In this document: positions 1-5,084 of the stretch, piece after piece
Layout: every line of letters starts with the position of its first letter
How positions within the stretch are numbered: the stretch's first letter is position 1
NCBI GenBank assembly: GCA_955652925.1
Contig: CATPCO010000624.1
Coordinates: 1 to 5,500 of the forward strand
Length of the DNA stretch: 5,500 nt
Origin: an uncultured Xanthobacteraceae bacterium
GTDB taxonomy: Bacteria; Pseudomonadota; Alphaproteobacteria; Rhizobiales; Xanthobacteraceae
Reading direction: 5' to 3'
The notes under the pieces: generated by a model
Told to the model about the DNA's origin: nothing
Databases searched by the model: none
Seen by the model: only the letters and a program-made list of their open reading frames with translations
Position numbers and translations under genes: made by a program

Positions 1-163
1 CCATCAATCGTTGCGCCCAACCACTTTGCCGCTCATCGGCGGCCGAGGGATTGGACAGGGTGCCCATGATCCCGCGCACCGCAATTCGGTCGAGGATGTA
101 GGGGATCCACATCAGACCCGTCATTACCACCGTCAAAGTCAACCAGAATAGCTCCCTCCTCAT
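1..163 (-). CDS. MAPEG family membrane protein, N-terminal part (cut by window edge)
   Basis: The 54 complete codons visible begin MRRELFWLTLTVVMTGLMWI and continue through a PYILDRIAVRG stretch to a polar segment ending in WAQRLM, where the window stops. This matches my memory of the N-terminus of bacterial MAPEG proteins (eicosanoid and glutathione metabolism superfamily), small integral membrane proteins of about 130 residues with four membrane helices. Residues about 5-24 form the first helix. The RIAVRG motif followed by a polar loop with WAQR is typical of the family. The ATG at 161-163 is preceded by AAGGAG with a seven-base spacer, which fixes the start. The substrate of bacterial homologues is mostly unknown, so none is assigned. 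About 60% of the protein lies outside the window. Confidence 0.8.
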   Translation of the reverse strand, partial: MRRELFWLTLTVVMTGLMWIPYILDRIAVRGIMGTLSNPSAADERQSGWAQRLM

Positions 164-453
164 TGCTTTCTCCTTTGCGCTGACCCGCCGAAGCTCATTC
201 TGCTGGCGCTGGCGATCACGTCTGATGCGCAATACCCCGCTTGCATTGTTCACAGATGTCAAGGTCGCCGAGGGTGTACCGACCGCGCATCGACGGCGCC
301 CCGTCTTCTTGTCATTGAAAATCACCCGCTCTGAGCGCAATATTGATGCTCTGGGACAAAACAAGCACGGAAACGATAATCCAAGCGTTGAGTGATAAGG
401 AGCAGACCGCAGACCGTGTCAAGTTTTCAGTGGAGCGATAGGCAGGGGTTAGC
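164..453. other. Intergenic region without a convincing gene
   Basis: These 290 bases separate the MAPEG gene (minus) from the small membrane-protein gene (plus), so they should hold both promoters. On the minus strand a perfect TTGACA sits at 262-257, but no good -10 box lies 16-18 bases away (nearest TATTGC after 22). On the plus strand TTGAAA at 315-320 is followed 17 bases later only by CAATAT. A seven-base tandem duplication, CAGACCG twice, lies at 403-416. A 56-codon plus-strand open frame at 225-395 has no ribosome binding site and a composition unlike a protein, so I do not call it. Confidence 0.5.
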
Positions 454-624
454 ATGCTGTACGCATACATTCTGATTTCGTTGGCGATGCTCGTTACCGG
501 GATTGCTCTGCTTGTGCAGATATTCATGAGGGTAAAAGAGCCGCTTATGCAGATGTTTCTCGGTGTCATCAGTATCGGCCTCATTGCGTGTGCGGTCGGT
601 GTTTTTCTCGCCGCTCCTCATTGA
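454..624 (+). CDS. Small two-helix membrane protein, unknown function (56 aa)
   Basis: This short frame encodes 56 residues starting MLYAYILISLAMLVTGIALL. Two hydrophobic segments, about residues 3-24 and 33-54, are joined by a short positively charged turn (MRVKEP), as expected for a helical hairpin in the inner membrane. AGGGG at 444-448 lies five bases before the ATG. A stop codon at 439-441 in the same frame makes this ATG the only start. Both the ribosome binding site and the protein composition favour this strand over the longer antisense frames here. I do not recognise a family, and no function is assigned. A strong hairpin begins two bases after the stop codon, supporting a stand-alone transcription unit. 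Its neighbours also encode membrane proteins, but no operon links it to them. Confidence 0.6.
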   Translation: MLYAYILISLAMLVTGIALLVQIFMRVKEPLMQMFLGVISIGLIACAVGVFLAAPH

Positions 625-625
625 G

Positions 626-660
626 GGGCAGACACAGCCGCGGCAACGCTGTGCTTGCCC
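626..660. terminator. Strong hairpin between convergent genes, candidate bidirectional terminator
   Basis: GGGCA (626-630), GA and CACAGC (633-638) pair with GCTGTG (648-653), CT and TGCCC (656-660). This makes a 13-position stem with one G-T wobble and one A-C mismatch around a nine-base loop. It starts right after the stop of the small membrane-protein gene and lies 31 bases past the stop of the convergent terC gene. Neither side is followed by a clear T-run, so intrinsic termination may be weak; it could also protect the 3' ends of the transcripts. Confidence 0.5.
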
Positions 661-691
661 GAGGAGCCCCATTTGACCGTTGTCTGTAAAC

Positions 692-1324
692 TCACTGCAA
701 GCGCAAATAGGGCCGTACTTCCAGAAAGCCGCGATAGATCATATCGCCTGCGACATAAAGGATGATGGCGAGGCCAAGATAGGCGATCCATCGCTGCCGT
801 TCGAGCAGGCGTGCGATAAGGCTCGCGGCGCCACCCATCAGAATGATCGAGAGGACAAGGCCGAATACAAGCGCGGCGGGATGCTCGCGCGCGCTGCCCG
901 CGAGCGCCAGAACATTATCGAGCGACATGGACACATCGGCGACGATGATCTGCCATGCCGCCCGTAGCAGTGTCTTCGGCTTAGCCGCGGGAGCGCCCGC
1001 GGCATCGATCAATGCGGCACGTCTGGAGTGCTCTAACTCGCGCCACATCTTCCAGCATACCCAGAGGAGAAGAATTCCGCCTGCAAGGAGCAGTCCTATG
1101 ATTTCCAGAAGCTCGATGGTGAAAGCTGCAAAGCCGATCCGTAAAACCGTCGCGGCGATAATCCCGATCAGGATCGCTCGTCCGCGCTTTTCTGCGGGCA
1201 AGCCCGATGCCGCAAGTCCGATGACAATCGCGTTGTCCCCGGCAAGCACAAGGTCGATCATCACGACTTTGAACAGTGCTGCCAGTCCCTCGGGAGTCGA
1301 GAGAACCTGGAGGACCTCAGTCAT
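692..1324 (-). CDS. TerC/YjbE-family integral membrane protein, probable metal ion exporter
   Basis: The 210-residue protein has the duplicated TerC arrangement. A first acidic membrane motif, DLVLAGDNAIVIG (residues 24-36), is mirrored by ADVSMSLDNVLALAG (129-143). Each half has about three hydrophobic helices (roughly 14-38, 48-68, 71-95 and 122-143, 150-170, 178-198), joined by a polar loop at 96-120. The paired Asp-Asn residues (D30/N31, D136/N137) are the conserved candidate metal ligands. TerC relatives are tied to tellurite resistance and, in the YjbE/YkoY/Alx group, to manganese export and metal loading of exported proteins. Mn2+ export is the best guess, from family knowledge. The length is normal for the short YjbE-type group. 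GGAGAGG lies five bases before the ATG. The decayed DUF2254 gene ends 21 bases upstream on the same strand, so the promoter may lie beyond it. No yybP-ykoY manganese riboswitch was recognised in the leader. Confidence 0.88.
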   Translation of the reverse strand: MTEVLQVLSTPEGLAALFKVVMIDLVLAGDNAIVIGLAASGLPAEKRGRAILIGIIAATVLRIGFAAFTIELLEIIGLLLAGGILLLWVCWKMWRELEHSRRAALIDAAGAPAAKPKTLLRAAWQIIVADVSMSLDNVLALAGSAREHPAALVFGLVLSIILMGGAASLIARLLERQRWIAYLGLAIILYVAGDMIYRGFLEVRPYLRLQ

Positions 1325-1345
1325 GGCGACCTCTCCGGCAGCGGT

Positions 1346-1623
1346 TTACTGCATCAAACGATCCCTGGGGTAGCGCGCAAACCAGAGCACGAGCCGCGGC
1401 GAATACGCAATTGCGCTGAACTGTATCATCACAAAGCCATGGCAAAGACGATCCCTGTCAGCGCGATCATGCCGGAGGCGACGGCGGAAAGGCATGCCTG
1501 CGCCGATGTCACGGACAAGTCGAAGGTGTATGATGGTAAGTACAATTGCTCGAGGCGCGGCACTGCCAGCCCGCACACGATACTGCCGGCCACATAGATC
1601 ATGGGAACGAGCCAAAGCCGCAT
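1346..1623 (-). pseudogene. DUF2254 membrane protein remnant, frameshifted and truncated
   Basis: From the ATG at 1623 the frame reads MRLWLVPMIYVAGSIVCGLA and on to ASGMIALTGIVFAMA, then stops at a TGA. Shifting frame by one base near 1434-1440 continues directly as FVMIQFSAIAYSPRLVLWFAR. Together these give the N-terminal conserved block of DUF2254 predicted membrane proteins: a first helix, then an ASGMIALTGIVF helix followed by a QFS-x-x-AYSPRL motif. Restoring one base before the TTT of ATGGCTTTGTG joins the two frames. After LVLWFAR the family match ends, and only YPRDRLMQ precedes a TAA at 1346. Full-length members have roughly 400 or more residues, so about three quarters is missing and terC begins 21 bases later. 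The gene is therefore broken twice, by a one-base loss and by a large 3' deletion. The ATG is the only in-frame start after an upstream stop. Function of the intact family is unknown. Confidence 0.8.
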
Positions 1624-1660
1624 TCGCCAGTTCTCTTCACATTTGGCCGCGTGACACTGC

Positions 1661-1714
1661 CATCACAGCGGCTTCGGACATCATAGCCGTAATGCTCCCT
1701 TCGCTCATCACAGC
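1661..1714. repeat. Three direct copies of CATCAYAGC in a divergent intergenic region
   Basis: CATCACAGC occurs at 1661-1669 and 1706-1714, and CATCATAGC at 1679-1687. Start-to-start spacings are 18 and 27 bases. They lie between the DUF2254 remnant and the PPK2 gene, upstream of the proposed PPK2 promoter. They could be binding sites for a regulator, or chance similarity. Read on the minus strand they fall within a 23-codon open frame and encode A-[VM]-M, another possible explanation. Confidence 0.3.
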
Positions 1715-1729
1715 AGGAGAGAAAAAAGC

Positions 1730-1757
1730 TTGTCAGCAAATCTCAACTTTATAGACT
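1730..1757 (+). promoter_or_regulatory. Candidate sigma-70-type promoter for the PPK2 gene
   Basis: TTGTCA (1730-1735, five of six matches to TTGACA) is followed after 16 bases by TAGACT (1752-1757, four of six to TATAAT). Transcription would start near 1764, giving an untranslated leader of about 20 bases before the ATG at 1784. This fits the weak Shine-Dalgarno region. It is a pattern match only. Confidence 0.35.
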
Positions 1758-1783
1758 ACCCTGTGCAATAATCGGGTGCTCTC

Positions 1784-2593
1784 ATGGCCGCCAAACAAGC
1801 AAACGACAACAACGGAAGGATGGAACGCAAGGCGTACGAGAAGGAGCTGCGTAAACTACAGGTTGAGCTTTGCCATTTGCAGGACTGGGTGAAGGACAAG
1901 GGCGCCCGCGCTATCATTCTGTTCGAAGGGCGCGATGCCGCCGGCAAGGGCGGAACCATCAAGGCCCTCACCGAACGCGTGAGCCCGCGCGTCTTTCGGG
2001 TGGCGGCACTGCCGGCTCCCTCGGATCGCCAAAAGACTCAGATGTTCATGCAGCGCTATGTCGAGCGCTTCCCCGCAGCGGGCGAGATCGTGATCTTCGA
2101 TCGCAGCTGGTATAACCGCGCCGGGGTCGAGTACGTCATGGGCTTCTGCGGCGAGGAAGAGAACCGCCGGTTTCTCACGCTATGCCCGCAGATCGAGAAA
2201 TATGTCGTGGACGCCGGCATCCTGTTGATCAAGATCTGGCTGGAGGTCGGGCAAGAAGAGCAGGAGAAACGATTTTCCGCTCGCATCGATGACCCGCTGC
2301 GGCAATGGAAGTTAAGCCCAATGGATCTGGAATCCTACCGCCGCTGGTATGACTATTCGCGGGCACGCGACTTGATGCTGGAAGCAACCGACAGCGCGCA
2401 CGCGCCCTGGTCCATCGTGCGCTCCGACGACAAGCGGCGCGCGCAGCTCAACTGCATCTCGCATATCCTCAAGCTTATCCCCTACAAGAAGGTAGCGCAT
2501 ACGCGGGTCAAGTTGCCCAAGCGTTCGAACAAAAACAAATATGACGACCAGGCGACGTTAAAGGGAAAGAATTTCGTTGTGCAGAGATACTAG
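1784..2593 (+). CDS. ppk2: Polyphosphate kinase 2 (PPK2), class I type
   Basis: The 269-residue protein is a complete single-domain PPK2, a soluble P-loop kinase that transfers phosphate between polyphosphate and nucleoside diphosphates (ADP or GDP), usually favouring NTP formation from polyphosphate. The Walker A loop is GRDAAGKGG (residues 49-57). The Walker B region is IVIFDRSWYNRAGVE (102-116) with D106. The lid carries the R-x-x-DPLRQWKLSPMD signature (167-181). YRRWYDYSRARDLML (185-199) and SDDKRRAQLNCI (214-225) follow in the usual order. Length and the basic C-terminus (KLPKRSNKNKYDDQA) match short class I enzymes of alphaproteobacteria. ATG 1784 is preferred. A second ATG at 1820 has GGAAGG directly against it, too close to be a normal ribosome binding site. 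The upstream GGGTG of the first start is weak, so initiation may be poor or helped by the short leader. It is transcribed alone, away from the DUF2254 remnant and towards the channel gene. ADP versus GDP preference cannot be read from sequence. Confidence 0.95.
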   Translation: MAAKQANDNNGRMERKAYEKELRKLQVELCHLQDWVKDKGARAIILFEGRDAAGKGGTIKALTERVSPRVFRVAALPAPSDRQKTQMFMQRYVERFPAAGEIVIFDRSWYNRAGVEYVMGFCGEEENRRFLTLCPQIEKYVVDAGILLIKIWLEVGQEEQEKRFSARIDDPLRQWKLSPMDLESYRRWYDYSRARDLMLEATDSAHAPWSIVRSDDKRRAQLNCISHILKLIPYKKVAHTRVKLPKRSNKNKYDDQATLKGKNFVVQRY

Positions 2594-2597
2594 TCGG

Positions 2598-2628
2598 CGG
2601 CAGCTGCTAAGCGAGCCCCACGTTGCCG
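2598..2628. terminator. Weak hairpin in the PPK2/channel convergent spacer
   Basis: CGGCAGC (2598-2604) pairs with GTTGCCG (2622-2628) over seven positions, one a G-T wobble, around a 17-base loop. It starts four bases after the PPK2 stop. No T-run follows on either strand, so it is at best a partial terminator. The rest of the spacer to 2714 holds only two copies of TACCGGCC (2637-2644, 2682-2689) and no gene. Confidence 0.25.
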
Positions 2629-2714
2629 AACAGCCTTACCGGCCGTGGTGGAGATAGGGTTATCGGCGCTGGTGGTGGTAATACCGGCCCGCTTCTTCAG
2701 GTCCGCTCTGGGTA

Positions 2715-3203
2715 TCACCGCCCGGTCTCGGGCCCCGCAAGACTGCCGGATTGAGACAATGGCGCGTCAATCGGAAGGCCGGTCGAGGGGCTGCGCCGCA
2801 TTGTTCTGCGCAGCACCTCGAAGATCACGGCCGTCGACCAGCCAAACAACAGCACGCCGTTCATGGCCGTCATCGGTCCGAGCAGCCGCCAGCGCTCGAC
2901 CGGGATGACATCGCCGTAACCAAGCGTGGTGTAGTTCACAAACGCAAAATAGAGGCGATCGGCGCCAGGCGGCGCAGCGTCCACAATCGCGTAGCACAGC
3001 GACCAGACCATGACCTCGCAAACATGCGCGGCCATCAAAACGGAGACGGTCGCAATCATGATGACGATCAAACGCAGCATTGGTTGTGAGATGGTCTTGG
3101 CATCCGCCATGTGCACGACACGCACCACTGCCGCCATGACGAGCGCGTGAATGACGATGTTGCAAACGCTGGCGCCGCCTCCGACCAGAAATTGGCGCAA
3201 CAT
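2715..3203 (-). CDS. Small potassium-type ion channel (Ion_trans_2 pore domain)
   Basis: From the chosen ATG at 3203 the protein has 162 residues. A first helix (about 8-30, MLRQFLVGGG onward) is followed by a helix at about 44-72 containing AHVCEVMVWSLCY. Next come the pore helix LYFAFVNY (84-91) and the selectivity filter TTLGYGD (92-98), then a last helix at about 109-132. GYGD is the hallmark of K+-selective pores, so a K+ or related cation channel of the inner membrane is likely. Bacterial homologues in this group are largely uncharacterised. The C-terminus (133-162) is short, polar and lacks an RCK/TrkA-N regulatory domain. An in-frame ATG at 3230 would add nine residues and overlap the SulP gene by 17 bases, but it has no ribosome binding site. 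ATG 3203 has GAGGG seven bases upstream, and its MLRQFLVG start is the usual beginning of this family. It is the second gene of the SulP operon. Confidence 0.88.
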   Translation of the reverse strand: MLRQFLVGGGASVCNIVIHALVMAAVVRVVHMADAKTISQPMLRLIVIMIATVSVLMAAHVCEVMVWSLCYAIVDAAPPGADRLYFAFVNYTTLGYGDVIPVERWRLLGPMTAMNGVLLFGWSTAVIFEVLRRTMRRSPSTGLPIDAPLSQSGSLAGPETGR

Positions 3204-3216
3204 GCCTATTCCCTCA
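3204..3216 (-). promoter_or_regulatory. Ribosome binding site overlapping the SulP stop codon
   Basis: On the minus strand the SulP stop TGA (3216-3214) runs straight into GGG, so GAGGG (3215-3211) is formed partly by the stop codon itself. Seven bases then lead to the ATG at 3203. This decides the channel start and implies that ribosomes ending SulP can reinitiate on the channel gene. Confidence 0.65.
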
Positions 3217-4941
3217 CGGACGAGCCCCATTTCGATTTGGCCCGATGGGATCAGCCTCGAGAACGCTGCCGAGGGTCACGGCGCGGTCGAGCCCCCCGAC
3301 CTTTTCGCTCATCCCATCCGCCCGCAAGAGATCACGCACCCGTCCCCGTGCCCCAACGATGCGCAGCGCTATCCCGCGGCTGGCAAGCTCGGCGTAGAGA
3401 TCGTGCAGCATGCGCGAGCCGGCGAGATCAAGATACGGTGACGCGGAGAGATCGCACACGATCAAGCGAACGCCAGAAGAACCGGCTGCATGAAGCCGGC
3501 GCAACACCGCTTCCAGCACGGCGTCCGCATTGATGTAGATCACCGATGCTTCGGGGCGGAAAGCAATTACGCCGGGCAGGGCCTCGTTCTCAGGGTGGCG
3601 GGCGAGATCGGAATAGGTGCTCGTTCCGGGAATGCGACCGAGAAACGCCACATGCGGGCGCGAGGCCCGCGCCAGCAGCATGAGTATGGAGGCAAGCGCG
3701 GCAACCAGGATGCCCTGCAGGATTCCCAGCAGCAAAACCGCTCCAAGCGCGACGGCCGCGGCGTAAAAGTCGAGCGGGCTCACGCGCCACATCCGCAACA
3801 GCGCCGGGAAATCGATGAGACCCGACACCGCGGTCAATACCACCGCCGCGAGCACGGCCTTCGGCAAGTTCTCCAGCAGGCCGGTGAGGAAGAGGAGGCA
3901 CAGCGCCAAGGTCATCGAGGCAAAGACGAGAGCGAGCGGGGTTCGCGCGCCCGCCCGGTCGTTGACCGCCGACTGCGAGAGCCCGCCGGCGACGGGGTAA
4001 CCGTGCCCCAGCCCGGCTGCGAGATTGGCCGCACCGAGCCCGAGAAATTCCTGTCTCACATCCAGGGAATAGGCGTGCTTGGCCGCGAAGGTGCGCGCAG
4101 CTGAAATGCTTTCGATATAGGCAAGCAGCAGACATCCAGCGGCCAAGGCGACGATTCCTTCCACATCGCGCAGGCGCAGCGCCGGCCCTGCCAGCTGAGG
4201 CAGCCCCGCGGGAATATCCCCGGTCGTCGGCAGCCCGCGCGCGGGAAGCGCAAAAACGGACGCCACGACGATGGAGAGCGCAACCACACCGAGCGCGACC
4301 GGCTTTCCCGGCAGGAGGCGCTCGCCGAGCACGAGCAGCACGATGGCGCTCACGCCGACGACAAGCGCGAGGTACTGCGTCTGGCTCAAGTTTTCCGCAA
4401 GCAGCACCGCGCGCTCAAAAAAATTGTGCCCGCCGCCGGCGACGGCGAACAGGCTCGGCAGCTGGGTCATGGCGATGGTCAGTCCTGCGCCGGCCTTGAA
4501 TCCCACAAGAATGCTGCCGCTGATCAGCTTGACGAGCACGCTCAAGCGCAGCACCCAGGCGATGACACAGAACAGCGCGACCGTGAAAGCGGTGAGACTG
4601 GCGATTTGTGCATAGTGCTGTGGATCGCCTTCGGCCATGCCTCCCACCGTGCCGGCAATCATGAGCGAAATCGCCGAGGTCGGCCCGATCGCGAGCTGGC
4701 GCGATGAGCCGAGCAACGCGTAGCCGAGCCCGCCCAGGAGATAGCCGTACACGCCGGCCTGCGGCGGCAGTCCTGCAAGCGCGGCATAGGCAAGCGAAAC
4801 AGGGATTGCGTATGCTGCGAGCGTGATGCCGGTCACGGCATCACGCGGCAGCCAGTCAGCGCGATATTCCAATAACCAGCGTGCTGGCGGAATATACGAA
4901 CGCCAGTTCGAGCCAACCGGGCTGCCCGCCGAACTCTTCAT
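3214..4941 (-). CDS. SulP family inorganic anion transporter with C-terminal STAS domain
   Basis: The 575-residue protein (from ATG 4941) is a full SLC26/SulP carrier. Its N-terminal block AYAIPVSLAYAALAGLPPQ (43-61) followed by GVYGYLLGG is the SulP signature. The SSRQLAIGPTSAISLMIAG block (79-97) is the substrate-site region. E277-SISAAR-283 and the QEFLGLGAANLAAGL stretch (297-311) complete the transporter core of about 14 membrane segments, ending near 425. Residues about 455-562 form a STAS domain with CDLSASPYLDLAGSRML (496-512). The usual phosphorylated serine of anti-sigma antagonists (DSSG) is replaced by DLAG, common in SulP members. Family substrates include sulfate, bicarbonate and C4-dicarboxylates; none can be chosen here. 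A TTG at 4953 would add four residues, but ATG is preferred. Neither start has a clear ribosome binding site. In-frame TAA at 4980-4978 limits extension. It is the first gene of the SulP-channel operon and diverges from the GNAT gene. Confidence 0.93.
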   Translation of the reverse strand: MKSSAGSPVGSNWRSYIPPARWLLEYRADWLPRDAVTGITLAAYAIPVSLAYAALAGLPPQAGVYGYLLGGLGYALLGSSRQLAIGPTSAISLMIAGTVGGMAEGDPQHYAQIASLTAFTVALFCVIAWVLRLSVLVKLISGSILVGFKAGAGLTIAMTQLPSLFAVAGGGHNFFERAVLLAENLSQTQYLALVVGVSAIVLLVLGERLLPGKPVALGVVALSIVVASVFALPARGLPTTGDIPAGLPQLAGPALRLRDVEGIVALAAGCLLLAYIESISAARTFAAKHAYSLDVRQEFLGLGAANLAAGLGHGYPVAGGLSQSAVNDRAGARTPLALVFASMTLALCLLFLTGLLENLPKAVLAAVVLTAVSGLIDFPALLRMWRVSPLDFYAAAVALGAVLLLGILQGILVAALASILMLLARASRPHVAFLGRIPGTSTYSDLARHPENEALPGVIAFRPEASVIYINADAVLEAVLRRLHAAGSSGVRLIVCDLSASPYLDLAGSRMLHDLYAELASRGIALRIVGARGRVRDLLRADGMSEKVGGLDRAVTLGSVLEADPIGPNRNGARP

Positions 4942-4980
4942 GTGTGACGCCAAAACCGAAGCTGCGCACGCGGTCGTTTA

Positions 4981-5005
4981 CAATGTGGCTGATATGAGCA
5001 CATTG
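4981..5005. promoter_or_regulatory. Inverted repeat CAATGTG-N11-CACATTG, possible operator
   Basis: A perfect seven-base inverted repeat with an 11-base spacer lies 40 bases upstream of the SulP start and 80 bases upstream of the GNAT start. Arm centres are 18 bases apart, which would suit a dimeric regulator contacting two successive major grooves only loosely. No convincing -35/-10 pair was found on either strand of the 143-base spacer (4942-5084). The site is a candidate by position and symmetry only. Confidence 0.3.
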
Positions 5006-5084
5006 GCCGGACTTCGTCTTCGCCCAATCCGCGCAATCAATAGGGTCATGCAAGCTCGCGCAGAACCGTAAGTAGCAACGGAGA

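Noticed and set aside
229..262. Perfect TTGACA -35 box on the minus strand upstream of the MAPEG gene
   Set aside because: The only -10-like hexamer (TATTGC) is 22 bases away, outside the normal range, so no promoter is called.
225..395. 56-codon plus-strand frame starting MRNTPLALFT
   Set aside because: No Shine-Dalgarno sequence, no recognisable domain, polar low-information composition; most likely chance.
312..584. 90-residue minus-strand open frame
   Set aside because: It runs antisense to the better-supported small membrane-protein gene (454-624), has no ribosome binding site, and its composition does not look like a protein except for one short hydrophobic end.
843..1373. 176-residue plus-strand frame
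   Set aside because: Antisense to terC, whose minus-strand translation carries clear family motifs; a GC-rich shadow frame.
1720..1740. A-tract followed by GCTTGTCAGC, resembling a minus-strand terminator (GCT-gaca-AGC then T6)
   Set aside because: The stem is only three base pairs and lies in a divergent promoter region, where a terminator is not expected.
2637..2689. Two copies of TACCGGCC in the PPK2/channel spacer and GGT-rich runs nearby
   Set aside because: Short and GC-rich, with no symmetry or spacing that suggests a function; within chance expectation.
3490..4104. 204-residue plus-strand frame, and a 181-residue minus-strand frame at 3590-4135
   Set aside because: Both lie inside the SulP gene in other frames and have the Arg/Gln/His- or Arg/Ala-rich composition typical of shadows.
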